Source of the DNA: Penicillium oxalicum
Taxonomy: Eukaryota; Ascomycota; Eurotiomycetes; Eurotiales; Aspergillaceae
Assembly: GCF_001723175.1 (NCBI RefSeq)
Contig: NC_064657.1
Span: forward strand, 558,001-622,000
Reading direction: 5' to 3'
Length of the DNA stretch: 64,000 nucleotides
The position numbers and the translations under genes were made by a program. The notes below the pieces were generated by a model. The model saw nothing but the letters and a program-made list of their open reading frames with translations. It was not told the origin of the DNA and searched no databases. Positions within the stretch are counted from its first letter, which is position 1, and the number at the start of each line of letters is the position of its first letter. Of this stretch, positions 1-12,393 are shown piece by piece.

Positions 1-636
1 AGTCCGAATCCCAAGGCTGAAGGGCTCCCTCTTGCCGAGTATCCAGAATCCAAATTTTTGTTTTTCGAAGATAGAGCTTTCTTCCTCCTCATGCTGGCGA
101 GACTAGGCAGGCCAAACTCGTCCTCATCGTCATCATAAACAATTTCATCGTCGTCATCGTCATCATCATCCTCCTCTTGGTCGGCTGGATTGCGGCCCCA
201 CTCGTTTGATCCTTTCCCTTGGAGTCCAGGATATGCGTGTCGAGGCGGTGATGCGACCATGCTTGCCGATCGATTCGCCATATGCGACCCGGCTTGGGGG
301 GGTGTCTTGGTTCGTTGGTGCGACAAAGCGCTTCTGTATCGATCATTGCTAGTCAGGAAGTGTTGTGCCAAATGACCAGGTCGAGCCAAGTTGCACATGC
401 CGTGTCCACAGGTGAGGCTACTCACTGAACAATGTCGGCATGGGAATACGATGCGCCGACAACAGGGGTTGGGCCATACACTCTCGACGAGCCCTGGTTC
501 AACGATACACTACGACCAGCCCAAAAGGGAGATTCGGTACGCCTGCGAGAAATATCAGCTACTCTCCGGCGGTAAGTGTAGAGAAGACATGCTGAACATG
601 GCCAAAAACATACTCGGAATTACCTAGTGATGCCGG
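1..636 (-). CDS. Probable TBC-domain Rab GAP, N-terminal part (partial)
   Basis: Partial gene on the minus strand running off the left edge. Three exons join in one frame: 636-614, 542-426 and 348-1. The introns are bounded by GTATGT...CGCAG and GTGAGT...ACTAG, with a CTGAC branch site close to the second acceptor. The predicted peptide is a disordered, Ser/Pro-rich N-terminus with SPFWAGRSVSLNQ, then VVGASYSHADIVHNDRYRSA, then an acidic run of eight Asp before EIVYDDDEDEFGLPSLASMRRKK. From memory this acidic linker and DEFGLPS segment recall the region ahead of the TBC domain in fungal Gyp1-like GAPs, which would activate GTP hydrolysis by Rab GTPases at Golgi membranes. The TBC domain itself lies outside the window, so the family call is inference. 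The first exon and start codon upstream of 636 were not resolved. Confidence 0.5.
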
Positions 637-1547
637 CTTTAGATTAGTTTCGCGGGGGAAACAATGTGGAGACAGGGAGTGTGAACGCACCGACCTGCAC
701 CATCTCCTGATCTCATGTTTAGCATTCAATTCTGCGGTGTTCGAATGAAAATGACATATAAAAGACCACGTACTTGTTGGCCCTTTTTATTTGCCATATT
801 TGCTGCTTCTTGGCTTGTCAACTCGGTCTGGTCTCAGCGGCGTCTGAATGCGGGGCGGCCGAGGAGTGGATATCGTAGTTCGTCTGCCAGCTAAGCCATT
901 AATTCAAGCTTTCGATCAAAATTCCATTGCAGTGCCCAAGAGCTGTCCAAGTTCAAGAAGCACAAGCAGCAAAACGAAAAAGGACAAGTAAGCTCCAGTG
1001 GCCTTCGGTGGTGGTGGTGGTGGTTGACGTCGCGGACTGGACTAATTTGTCGCAGAATCGCAAGCCACTTACTCCCCAGCTCGGTACTCATGCGCTTGAC
1101 CGCCTTCTTCACCACCTTCCGAGAGGGCACGGTCTTTCATCATGACAAGAGGCTGTACACGTCCACAATAGTATGTATCATTTGGGTATTGATGAAGAAA
1201 GACAAGAGGTATTCCTTTAGAAAGGGTGTAGGGTATAGTTTTTAAACGTAGAGAATAATCTTTCGCTGTGGAATTCAAGGTCCTTTTGATCTCTGTTGCC
1301 TGTTGAGCCCACTGTTACCAACGCGCCTACAGTCCCAAACGTCCCAAACCGCGCCGGGCGTATGTAAGCCAGAACTCTCCGCTTTCACTACCTTCCAGGT
1401 CTTCACTCCTTCACTCTCCTCCACAACAAAACACCTTACCACCAGACTGCAAAGAAGTCGTCGATTTTCAGCCAAGACGTAGCTATCTGGGCTTGATCTA
1501 ATTTTCATTGATTGCAGTTTCAACACATCTACTAACCCTCTAGAACC
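637..1547. other. Intergenic region between the TBC gene and hrp1
   Basis: No convincing gene. A good TATA-like box (TATAAAAG, about 756-763, plus strand) is followed by a possible two-exon plus-strand reading (about 930-1145, GTAAGC donor near 989, TTTGTCGCAG acceptor near 1056) giving a short Lys/Gln-rich peptide. No start codon in phase was found. A short (GGT)n run lies at 1007-1024. The last 150 bases are pyrimidine-rich leader of hrp1. Confidence 0.4.
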
Positions 1548-4500
1548 ATGGCAGACTCCGGAGAAATTGACGATGATCTCTTCGCGGATCTGTACGTTTT
1601 TGCGCATGATCCCAGTCACTGATTTATGGCTCACTAATATGTATCACCCTAGTTACGATGCTGATGAGTCTACAAACCGGGCGACTTCGGCGGTAGAGGC
1701 TCCCAAGCCCACAGAGCCCGTTGCAGCTCCGGCCCCTGTGCAGCCGAGTGAAGAGACTGCCGCTCCAAGCCACAACACTTCGTCTACGGACGCGTACCAG
1801 AACCAGTCTGCGCCCCAGCAAGATTACTACTCCGGGGGTCACAATGGAGTGGATCATGCTCAATCTCAGGGTCACCAGCATGCTGCGTCGCATCATGCTG
1901 ATCACGAAGAACCCAGATCCGGGACAGGTATCAAAGAAGATGGGTAAGTGCGATGAGAATTTGTGTTTTGTCTTTTTTTCCCTTCTTTCTCGATGGACCT
2001 TCATCCACTGTGGGATGGTCAAAACAACCTTGCGGGTTGCACGTACGTCGTGAGGCTTCAAGTCACGGTGGGGCAGGGCGCGAATAGAGGCGAGGAGTAG
2101 CTTCAAGTCGCCACGACGGTGTCACTTGCACTCGGCACGGGGAGACTGCCACGGCAGGATTTTGCTGGTCATGGTCATCAAGGACGAGAGGGAACAAAGA
2201 GGCTGTGTGGGCAGTCAAAGAATGAGCCACGCGCTCAAAGGCCTCGACCCACGTCATGAACATGAGAAAGGACTCAATCTTGTCCGCCGTCGACCTTGCA
2301 AATCGCTCCCAACAGCTCGAGCAGCATTTGATTCAGAAAATGCTTCGCCGTCAGCTAGCGTCTGATTCAGCGTCAAGCCCCTTACACTGCGCGCCCTCGG
2401 AAAAAAGAAAGTTGAAAATCCAGATCGGTCTCTGCAGCAAGCGGTCATATAGTACAGTTGATACTATAGAGCTTTGTCGATAAAGTTGATAGAGCAGATC
2501 GCAGGGGTACAGAGCCTGCTCTAGCAGAAAGAGCTTTCGTGTCTGCGCTTCGGATCTCAGGACATTTTTTAGACAAGGACTTGTCGTTCCCACTTCGAGT
2601 CAGAGCAAAAAAAATCAGGCAGAGCAGACAGACAGAGTTACAGTGACAAATTCACTTCTTCGCCTCAATCCCGTTTTCTTCGATACTGCGGTTCTCCCAT
2701 CTGCTTCCATTCTTTCGGGTCCCACTGGTACATCCGATTTGATCAACGAACGCCTATACCCCAAAAAAGAAGACACGGAACGTGGTGATCGACCCTGGAT
2801 GTCTAAAACCCATGTAGTCCAGTGGGCGAACCTGATTTTCGACTTTGCGAATGTTTGACTCGGACGATCTGATCTGGCCGCGTAACTGAACCGATTGATC
2901 GGGTAGCTGCACGTCCTCGACATTTCCCTCGGGTGACCTACTGTGTGAAATCTCACTTGGTCAAGCTGTTGATATCGTGACTTGAACGAGCGTCGCCTGT
3001 ATCTGAGGATTTCAGTATAACGCCTCTGCTTCGTGGTGAAGCCATGGGATCAACATGGACAAGAAGATGGAGCTCTTATTTGTGATCAATGTCTTGTGCC
3101 TTTTTGTGGCCTTTTAATTGTCTTGCACCAATGTTCTCGCTTCAAAATTTCATGTTGCGGTCAGCATCTGATACTGATACGATTCTGGCTAGGAAAATGT
3201 TCATTGGTGGCTTGAATTGGGAGACTACAGATCGTACGTATCACAAAATCCAGGATATCCAGAGTGGATTGGTTTGAGATAGCGCGGCAAGATTTCTGAC
3301 TTTACATGAAATTTAACATAGAATCTCTTCGGGATTACTTCTCCCAGTTCGGTGAGGTCCAAGAATGCACCGTCATGCGTGACAGTGCTACTGGTCGCTC
3401 GCGTGGTTTCGGTTTCCTTACTTTCCGTGATCCCAAGACTGTCAACACTGTCATGGTCAAGGAGCACTATCTTGATGGCAAGATTGTAAGTCGCCAACCA
3501 ATGCGTCCAAATGAAGAAAGGGAGACTGCCATATCGAATTGTTATCGGGACTAGCGGTCATTTCGGTGCAGCTATATAAATTGCTTGGCTGACCCTTGTC
3601 CCTTTTCTCAACCCTCTAGATCGACCCCAAGCGCGCTATTCCTCGTGATGAGCAGGAGAAAACTAGCAAGATCTTCGTTGGCGGCGTTAGTCAGGAAGCT
3701 ACCGAGCAGGACTTTAAGCAATTCTTCACCCAATTTGGCCGTGTCATTGATGCTACCCTCATGATCGACAAGGATACCGGCCGGCCACGTGGATTTGGTT
3801 TTGTCACTTTCGACAGCGAAGCCGCAGTTGAAAATGCCCTATCCCGCCCCCTTGAAATCCTGGGCAAGCAGATTGAAGTTAAGAAGGCTCAGCCACGGGG
3901 CAACCTCCGAGACGAGAACCGCGGCGGCCGAGGCGGTCGTGATAACTTCCGTGACATGAACCAGGGCGGCGACACCTCGAGCGGCCAGCAGCAAGGCGGA
4001 CCTCAGCAGGGCATGGCTGGTGGAATGACCCCACAGATGATGGCCCAGTATTGGCAGCGCATGCAGCAATACTTTGCGATGATGCAGCAGCAGATGGCGA
4101 TGGGTGGGGGCCAGATGAACATGGGAGCCATGAACCCCGCGATGATGCAGCAAATGCAACAGATGCAGATGAAGCAGATGGCCGCACAAATGGGCGGTGG
4201 TCCCCAACAGCAGCAGGGCCAGCAGCAGCCGGGGCCACAACAGCAACAGCAACCCGGTGGAATGAGTCCCAACCCAGCATCTCCCGGACCGCAGCAAAGC
4301 ATGCCCAACATGATGAATGCAGCCATGATGCAACAGATGCAGGGCCAGCCTCAGGGCCAAATGCCCTCCGGTGCCGGTGCACATGACGGCTCTGGCTACA
4401 ACCGCCAGCAGCAGCAGCAGCAGCAACAGCAACAGCAGCCTGGTGGACCTGGTTACAATGCTCAGGAGCAAATTGCCTTTGAGCAGCAAAAGTATGAGCA

Positions 4501-4880
4501 ACAGCAGGCTCGTCGGGCCATGGATCCCAGCCGTGGTTATGCTCCGTATCAGCAAGGTGGCCCAACTTCGTGGGAGGGCATGTATGATGAGGTGCCTCAG
4601 CCGAACATTCCTACCGGACCTCAAGGTATGGCTCGTGGGGGTAGTATGGGTCGTGGTAAGTCTGCCACCATGGCTCTTTATCAGTCAATTTGTTCGCAAA
4701 CTAACATTTTCTTTTTTTTCTCTTTTCTTTCTATACTCAGGCGCAAGTGCAACTCCTCAACCTCAAAGTGCTGCCCCGGCCAACGCTCCTACCGGCCCTC
4801 GCAATGCCGGTAAGCCAGGTGCAAACTACCGTGGCGGTGGTCGTGGCGGACACCGTGGATTCCATCCTTATTCTCGATAA
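1548..4880 (+). CDS. hrp1: Hrp1/CFIB-type hnRNP with two RRM domains
   Basis: Six exons: 1548-1591, 1653-1943, 3193-3233, 3322-3485, 3620-4655 and 4741-4880, giving 571 residues. The acidic start [12 protein letters not shown] is followed by a Pro/Ala/Gln/His-rich segment, then RRM1 (RNP2 [12 protein letters not shown]1 [11 protein letters not shown]) and RRM2 (RNP2 KIFVGG, RNP1 [11 protein letters not shown]). A long Met/Gln/Gly-rich tail follows, with an 11-Gln-like run near 4405-4437, ending in an RGG-like [18 protein letters not shown]. This layout fits yeast Hrp1/Nab4, a nuclear-cytoplasmic RNA-binding subunit of cleavage factor I that binds the 3' efficiency element in mRNA 3'-end formation. 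The Gln-rich tail is a candidate condensate-forming region. The second intron is very long for this genome type. All junctions are GT-AG and keep frame. Confidence 0.92.
1944..3192 (+). other. 1.25-kb intron inside hrp1
   Basis: It runs from GTAAGT at 1944 to GGCTAG ending at 3192 and joins GAT GG to G AAA ATG, placing RRM1 directly after the disordered N-terminus. Other introns in this window are mostly 50-110 nt. No ORF inside it looks like a conserved exon. The segment could hold an alternative promoter, a cassette exon or autoregulatory RNA signals; none was proved. Confidence 0.75.
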
Positions 4881-6317
4881 ATTGACAATTGGTCCCTCGA
4901 CACGATCTGAATGGACAAAGAAGTGAAGTTACCCGATCATGAGACAAAAAAAAATAGGACTGGGAGGATATCTCTTTATTTCCCCTCTCTTCATGTATTC
5001 TCATTTCAAACATCCTTGAGTTTTTTGTCCGTTTTCTTCTCTTACTGCCTCTGTTTTTTTTAGTTTGGCGGCGGGGCTGGATTGATTGATTTGTCCATCC
5101 GTTTTGACCATCCTGATCCTGACTGCCAAAAGGTGATATTCTCATGTTCTTCTTCCTGATTCTTATCCCACCTGTACCATGTTTCATTGTTCTCCTTCAT
5201 CTTTCTTTACCCCCTTTCTATGCTACAGTATGTCTTCTTATTATCGATAGCAGATTTGAACTATCAAACGGGGTCCATATCTTTGTTTTTGAAGGATTAT
5301 GTCACTCTCTCGTCCAGGATCCTTCCACAACAGTGATTTCGCTTTGTCATTGGTCATCACTAGCCTGGATACTCAAAACATCCATCATTTACGCACGTAG
5401 GGGATTTTGGGGCGGAGAATCGGACATTAACTGTACGACTTGGTGCAAACCATCCGTATACGGAAATTGGAAAGCTTCTTGGTCTGTTGACCCCGGCGTG
5501 GAGTACCTAGACACTTTAATAATCCGCGCTTCAGGACACGATACGCCCGTAGCTCAGACTAGTAGGATTCTTGATCTATTTCCAGATATGCATTTCGCCT
5601 CTACCTCACATCATTGCATGTAGCTCATGTACTCCAACCTACCGAGTCCAAGCTTCAACTTTCTACGGATGAGTAGTCGATGCTGCTACCGGTAGGTAGG
5701 TGGATGTAAAGCGGAGCATGCCTTATTCTTTAGATGATTCTGAAATGATACCGTGCCGAGTAGGTAGGTTTCTTTCATTTGATTCAATCGATTGACTCCT
5801 CAATCGCTCAAGCCCTATTGCCGCTTCCCTGGCCCTACAACCTCGATATTCCCATGCATCTCCAGTATCCCATTACGCGATCAGGCAGATTTAGTTCCTC
5901 AAAGTTGATGACATAGTAAAGACATACATAAGCACATTCTTGTACCTACCTTATTCATTTACACTCTGTTTACTCGTTTCCTTATCTACCTACATCAGGT
6001 AGTGTGACGCATGAACCAAGGCCAAACAGCCAACTGGCGGGTTGACCGAGCCCGCTACTTCGCAGAGACGGTGGATCGCCGCTGACTGGTGAGTCAGTTG
6101 ACCAATTCCAGGCTTTGTAGTTTGAGATGTTGAGGATAAAGGGGTTGTATCACTTCGAGTCTATAATACGCAAGACTACAGTAAGGTGAAGGTGACGGGC
6201 CACACTAGGATTACGTAACTCTACGTTATACTCATCACTGGCTTGACGTCTCGTCGCGTTCATCTTTCTCTCGACCCTGTTGCACTACATTTTCCAAAGT
6301 CAATAGGATTTTGGTCA
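4881..6317. other. Intergenic, hrp1 3' region
   Basis: The first 250 bases are T-rich and probably hrp1 3' UTR. A 159-codon open stretch (5144-5623) has no recognisable domain and hydrophobic low-complexity composition, and is judged a chance ORF. Several TACCTACC/GGTAGGTAGG repeats occur around 5690-5770 and 5940-6000. No gene was recognised. Confidence 0.5.
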
Positions 6318-8767
6318 ATGGACGAGGAATGTCTCATGGCAGATCATACGAGATCAACATTGGCCTTTGAAAACCCTATTGGGAATGGTCTAGATGGCTT
6401 TCGTGCCACTTTCACCTCAATCTGTGAGGGTGCGGGTTTAAGCTCATCGGATAGGGCTGTCGACCAGCTATAACGCGAGGGTAAGGCAAAGGACTTCTTC
6501 TAAAGCAGTTATTTTCGCTCACTTTTATTGCAGATGTGCAAGATCTTGCTTCGATGCTTCTGACAGCTCTTCAGATTCTTCCTGTCGCTCGTCTCCTACC
6601 GTCTAATTCACGAGAAATCATGCGCAGTGCCCTGCTTCAACTCATTTACGCCGTCGCATCAGATAATATCGATCTCGACCGAATTAAACCACTGCTCAAA
6701 GCTGCCTTTACGGATACTTCAACAGACGAGCAGATATGGGAGCTTGTAGACCTTTTAGCAACAGAATCTACGCCTCTCCCTCGAGCGATTACCTCCTCCT
6801 CCTCCTCCTCCTCCTCCTCCTCCACCACCTCCATTCAACAAACCCTATGGCTCCACAACACGAGCAGTTTTGCAAACTCCTCAGAGTACCGCCAAGACGT
6901 CGATAAAATCCTTAAATCAGTACTTGGCCCTCTGTATGTAGGGCTCCCACAATTCCAATCGACATTTTTCGGACGAGTCCATAGTCTTCAAGTAGCATCC
7001 CAGGCTCTATTTGAACGATGCAGGGAAGGCGACAATGCCCTCTTTGCCAATGGTTGGAACGGATGGCCAAAAGATGCAAGCCAGGAAGATGTCTTGAGTT
7101 GGCTTGTAGATCTGATTGAGAAGCTGGCAACTTTCTCAGCAGACAAAAGTCCTGGAACCGCACCCCTGCGGAGACCGCTTGCACAGCCCCAAAAACCTAT
7201 CCAAGGCTCTACGGGAGAGCGCAAGCTAGACATCGAATTTGTAAGTGTCGCAACTGCGGCAAAGGACACTCGATGTCAGTGGTCACAAATTATCATTCCC
7301 GGGCAGCTAAAAAGCAATCCGGCAGCTGACACCGCCGCCAAAGCATGGCTTGACCTGGGGAGGTACGCCAGGGAAGTCCTCGCGGCCCAAGATACTCGTC
7401 GCTATGTCCTTGGCTTTACATTGTGTGAGTCAGTCATGAGAATATGGGCGTTTGATCGTCTTGGAGGGGTCGCATCCGAACAATTCGATATTAACGAGGA
7501 TGGGCTTCACTTTGTGTCCACTATCTTAGGGTTCATGTGGATGAGCGAGACAGTCTGCGGATTTGACCCCACTATAACTATACAAAATGGCAGGCGAATG
7601 ATCGAAATTGAACGGAACGGTCAGACAGAACGACTCGTCCTTGACAGCGTGTTGGAACGCGCGCCTTGCATCGCGGGTCGAGCAACAACATGCTGGAAAG
7701 CATATCGTGAGACGGACCCTCAAATTCCACTCGTTGTCAAAGACTCCTGGCAGTATACAGAACGCGACGAAGAAGGCGAGCTTCTTCAAGAAGCCACCGA
7801 AAGAGGTGTCATCAATGTCGCGCGGTACTACCACCATTCGACCGTTCGCGTCCGCGGTCAGCCTGATGATGTCCGGGACAATATTCGAGGTGGGTTAGAC
7901 ATCAGGACCGCCAGAAACTATCGGCCAGAACGGTCGGCGCTTTTGATAGACACAAGCGCATTCAATGCTCCGCGAAAGGGTCGTAACGGCGGCAGAACCG
8001 GCACAAAACGCTCTTCCAGTCAAACTGGTGCTTCTCTGCCACCTACGAAGCGATCGTACTCTGCATCTTCAACCAAGCTACGTTGTAATTCACTGCCAAA
8101 TCGAGTTCATCTGCGGGTCATCGTGCGCGACTTCGGCAAACCAATTTACAAGGCAAGCTCACACACTGCCCTGCTCGCTGCATTAGAGGGCTGCATTGTA
8201 GGACACCAGTCTTTGCAAAGAGCAGGAATTCTCCATCGAGATGTATCCATCAACAACCTCATGATCAACGAGAATCAAGAGAATCCTTCATGGCCATCAT
8301 TTCCCATCGATCTTGACCTGGCCATCAAGGAGCAGCGAGTCAGCGTTACGGGGGCAAGTGGAAAGACTGGGACGAGGGCCTTTATGGCTATTGGCTCACT
8401 TCTGGGCGAGAAACATTCTTTTATGCATGATCTTGAATCGTTTTTCTGGGTGTTTTTCTGGATTTGTATTCACTACGAGGGGTCTGGTGTTGGAAGAGTC
8501 GTTGGTCGATTTGACAAGTGGAATTACGCGGATACCGAGGAGTTGGCTGGTATGAAGAAGGGCGAGATATCCGACGAGGCGGATTTTGTGAGATTCGCAA
8601 CCGATTGTTTCACGGTGTACTACCAGCCACTCATTTCCTGCGCTAATGCGCTTCGGAAGGTGGTCTTTCCCCATGGAAGGAGGTGGTCGAAGGAAGATCC
8701 TGGATTATACAGCCGGATGACAGAGATCCTTAGGGGCGCTCAGACAGATATGCCCCAGCCCGTATAA
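6318..8767 (+). CDS. Fungal-type protein kinase-like protein (FunK1)
   Basis: A long uninterrupted reading frame (6536-8767, about 743 codons) carries hallmarks of the fungus-specific FunK1 kinase family (Pkinase_fungal). These are a long N-terminal region with TLCESVMRIWAFDRLGG and FDPTI-like segments, then a kinase lobe with HRDVSINNLM (catalytic loop, about 8234-8263), IDLDLAIK in place of DFG, GTRAFMAI (activation segment) and HDLESFFWVFFWI. FunK1 proteins are thought to be kinases expanded in filamentous fungi; substrates are unknown. A (TCC)n tract encodes a 10-Ser run at about 6790-6821. The 5' end is uncertain: an upstream ATG reading (6318) meets TAA near 6471 unless a GTGAGG donor near 6424 is spliced to the CAG at 6533, which restores frame. 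No other start ATG precedes the domain directly. Confidence 0.78.
6790..6831 (+). repeat. (TCC)n microsatellite coding Ser run
   Basis: Perfect trinucleotide repeat inside the FunK1 reading frame, read as poly-Ser. Confidence 0.9.
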
Positions 8768-10028
8768 GGAAGTAATCTTTCTTAGAGGACTAGGATCGAA
8801 ACAGAAGCGGAAGAAAAGCAACGCGTAATTGACGTTCGCTGCGGAAGCTTTCAATTAATCCCATCCACCAATTTGCGTGTGCGTGGCTGGTTTCCTTGCC
8901 TCCCATTTCTGACTGTCATATGAACTTCCCAAATTCGACAAATTTCAGTAAAGGTGTGCTCTTTTGACCTGGCTGGAAGGAGTGTAAATCATCCTCCTTC
9001 TACCCGAGGGAGAAGATGCCGATGAGGAGGACAATTAACACGGTTGTGTGCTAGCTTCGAACAAGTGTGTGGTGCGCCGTCAAGAAGAGAGGACAGTGGC
9101 TGGCAGCCATTGCAAAAGGAAACGGAACTTCGTACAGGTCTTATCGATGAGAAATGGAATTTCTTGGGGGCAATGCCCACCCGTTTATATCGAACCTTGA
9201 AGACAATTGCTCTGCAGATGTCGACTGGCGGATGAAGCAGAAACCTTAAATGCCCGGACTGATTCAGGGATTGATACTTGAAGGAGATAGCACACTTTTT
9301 CCCTACGATACCCAATGCACGCAGACTTACACATCGATGAAACTGGAGCAGATACTAAAGGGTGAAACACCTTTGCTCACAAACGACGGGATATGTACAT
9401 TACATAGATGGAAGCTAGTATTCATTGAAAACCACAAACACACGTAGAAATTCAGAAGACAAGGAAAAAAAGACCACAAATCAGATCATAGAAGATCCCA
9501 GATCTCAGATCCAGAGAAATATATAGTCTCAAAACCAGGGTTAAGAGTCAAGAGGCATAGCATTGATCACGGGTGTCAGACACGAGACACACAAACAAAA
9601 AAGGAGAGTCGAGCGGTGGGAATCTGGTGGGGACAAAATCAAGAGATGGAAGAAGAATGGCGACTTCACAAAAAGAAGCAAAAAAGTCAAAGACACAAAA
9701 AGACAAATACAGGGCGGAGAAATGTCATTTCATCCGGCGAGGTCTGGAGAGATCATCGATCAAAAAGGATCCAAATGGTGGGTTTTTTGCGACAATCTTG
9801 CCATTTGCACCCGAAAGTGCCCTGGACACTTTCTCCGCCATGCAATAAACGCTAAATCGAACCAGCCAGCAGAGTGAATAATTCACGCGGTCTTTTAGGG
9901 TTGAGGTATGCATAAGGGAGAAGAAGGAGGTGGGGAGGAATATAAGAAGGGAGAAGAAAGATGAGTCAACAAAAGACCCAGGAAGGAAAGTGTTATAGAA
10001 TCAGAAATGGGGCGACAATGTCGTGACA
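8768..10028. other. Intergenic between convergent genes
   Basis: Lies tail to tail between the FunK1 gene and the Flc-family gene. The stretch 9440-10020 is A-rich on the plus strand and probably contains the 3' UTR of the minus-strand gene. Short ORFs here have no recognisable features. No RNA gene seen. Confidence 0.5.
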
Positions 10029-12393
10029 TCAATAGGCCATGCCGTAACCGGGGGCAGTCGGCTTTCGACCTTCCATGGACGACCGGGAGTCAGCGGCGGG
10101 GCTGTGACTTCGGTCATAGGCAGTGCCACGGGCAACTCCGTGGTCGGCGTAGACCAAGTGCTCGTGGCTCTCGGATCGGTGCATGGGTTGATCCCGGTAG
10201 GGCTCATAAGGGGTGGTGAAGTTGAACTTGCTCATCTCCGTGAAGTCGCGCTTGGGCGGGTGATCGATCAGAAGAGATTCACGCGCATCAAGCGGAGTGA
10301 GATCGTCAAGGTCCTTGTTTGCTTTTTCTGGAAAGGAGAGTTGTTAGCATTGCACCACGAAATAGAAAAAAAATCCCTCCCCCCAATTGGGAGAGTGATA
10401 AGGGGGCATCCACGTACCGGCTTCGCGAAGCTTCTTGGCATGAGGGTTCTCCCGCACACACACGATAATGGCATTGATGGCAATGAGGATGGCCAGAACA
10501 CCCGTTAGGGTGGATTGCACAACAATCAGCACGACACCGGTCACAGTTTTGGTGGTCTGGGATAGACCGAGTTCCTCCACAAAGACCAGCACGCAAATGA
10601 CGGACAAGACACGCACAATCTGGATGGTCATGTTGATACCCATGGACGACTTGGTCGCATAGGGACGATTCCACAGCAGCAAGGCCAACATGCAGCACTC
10701 GACCACAAGCTGGCCAATGGTCTGAACCATACCGTGCCCCTCGGCGCCCGCGATGATGCAACCCTTGGCCAGAGCGTAGACGATCACGGGAATGAACAGC
10801 CACCACACATCCTTCTTGTAGCAGTCGTAGAACAGGCTGTACTTGCGCCAGGTCTCGCGGTCCTCGTACAGGCGTGCGATATCACCCTCGGTCTTCTTGT
10901 ACTTGTGAGCGAGGTGGACGATTCTCCAGGCGAAGAAGGCCAGAACGGCGGTGAAGAGACCCAAGGTCACCGCCGCGAGTACTTTGGCGGCCCACGAGTC
11001 ACCATTGCGCAATTGGTAGACACAGTACAGCACCCAGATACTGTAGAGGACCAGGATCATGTTGGTGATGGTCCGAGCCATGATGCCCCAGTAGTCGTTC
11101 CGGAAGTTGGTCAAGCTCTTGGGGAAATTGCCGTACAATGCCCAGAGCTCCAGAATCACCTTGAGCAGGAGAATGCCGACGACGATGACCGCCACGACGA
11201 TGGCAAAGACCAGGAGAATAGTCATGAAGACGTTGGCGGAGGGGATCATGACCTCCTGAGCGTAGCACTTGAAGTTGGACACGACATCACCGCACTCGGT
11301 CAAACTGCCGCTCCCGCTGGACGCGCTGCTGGTGGCATTTGCGGTGGCGGTGCTGTCGGAAACGTTCGTCTCTGACACCTCCAAGGAGCGAATCACCAGA
11401 CCGGCCGCACGATAAACCAGGTCTACACTCCGCTTGGAGGCAGAGGAAGTGGAGTTGGCAGCGTCTGCGGAAGTGGCCGTGCTGAGGCCGGTGAGGTAGA
11501 TGTAGCTGTTGTGGGTCAAGTTACCGCCCGTCGATCTGCGAAAGTCGTCGATCGAGTTCTGCATGCTGGCCCAGGGGATCAGGCCGGTACTCCAGGCAAA
11601 GTTCTTGGTGAAACTCTTGTAGACGGGCGGGTAGTGGACGCTCAGCATGCCGTTCATGGCTACCGAGCCAAACCATCCCATGATATCCCCCACGGAGGGG
11701 CTGGACGCGGGCACCCCGCTGGCGCCCGCCGTGCCGAGCGCAGAGATACCACCGAGAGCCAGCGCCCCCGCGGCAATACCGGCCGAGGCCCAGGAGACCC
11801 CGGGAACGGTGGTGCTCTTGCCGTTGGAAAGGGTGGACTGCACGCAGGCCACATCGGTGTCGTTCGAGGTCAGGGTGAGTTTGGCCTGGCCATCCAGGTC
11901 GGGGATATTAAACGCAATAGAGGGGATCTGGCTGGCGTATTCGTCAGGTACCGTAATGTCGCCGCTGGCGGCGAATCCTTTGGCGGGGACTACAGCGAGG
12001 CACGCGTGATTAGCCATTGAAAACGAGAAACCAGGTGCTCATATCTCGGCCGTCTTGGGCGAGATCTGTCGTACCCCCGGGGACATCCTTACCTGGACAT
12101 AACTGATCCACATGGATCTCCGTTCCGCAGGGATCAAAGGTCTTTGTATAAATCTCATTGCCGTAAGCAGTCACCACCAGGGAGGCGGTGACATATTGTT
12201 CCTTCGCACTGGAGCCAGCCACGTCGAAGACGACTTGTTGAGTCGATTTGGAGTAGGACACATCCAATTTCTGCACCGAGATATCCGAATTCTGCATGCA
12301 CAGACTGAACCCCTTGGTGCTGAGCGTGTCGTCGGCGAGAGCCTGGGGCACCAGAGCACCCAGACCCAGGAGGGCCAAGATGATGGTGTGCAT
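10029..12393 (-). CDS. ML-like/TRP-family membrane protein (Flc-type)
   Basis: Three exons on the minus strand, 12393-12093, 11989-10418 and 10327-10029, encode 723 residues. A signal peptide (MHTIILALLGLGALVPQALA) is followed by a lumenal ML-like domain with paired cysteines (SLCMQNSD, DPCGTEIHVDQLCPV), a Ser/Thr-rich lumenal segment, then about nine hydrophobic helices (for example VFMTILLVFAIVVAVIVVGILLL and IVYALAKGCIIAG). The cytosolic tail contains EANKDLDDLTPL and a Ser/Tyr-rich end. This order matches fungal Flc/TRP-like proteins, which are linked in yeasts to ER/plasma-membrane FAD or heme transport, calcium homeostasis and cell-wall integrity. Which paralogue it is cannot be told by eye. 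Introns are 103 nt and 90 nt with standard borders. Confidence 0.86.

Noticed and set aside
927..1145. Two-exon Lys/Gln-rich reading frame behind a TATAAAAG box
   Set aside because: The donor and acceptor look good but no in-phase start codon or domain was found, so it is mentioned only in the spacer entry.
4003..4624. Long minus-strand ORFs opposite hrp1
   Set aside because: Shadows of the Gln/Met-rich coding repeat on the other strand (Cys/Leu-rich by composition).
5144..5623. 159-codon plus-strand ORF after hrp1
   Set aside because: Hydrophobic low-complexity start, no domain, overlaps probable 3' UTR.
10734..11375. 213-codon plus-strand ORF opposite the Flc-type gene
   Set aside because: Antisense shadow of a membrane-protein exon; no supporting signals.
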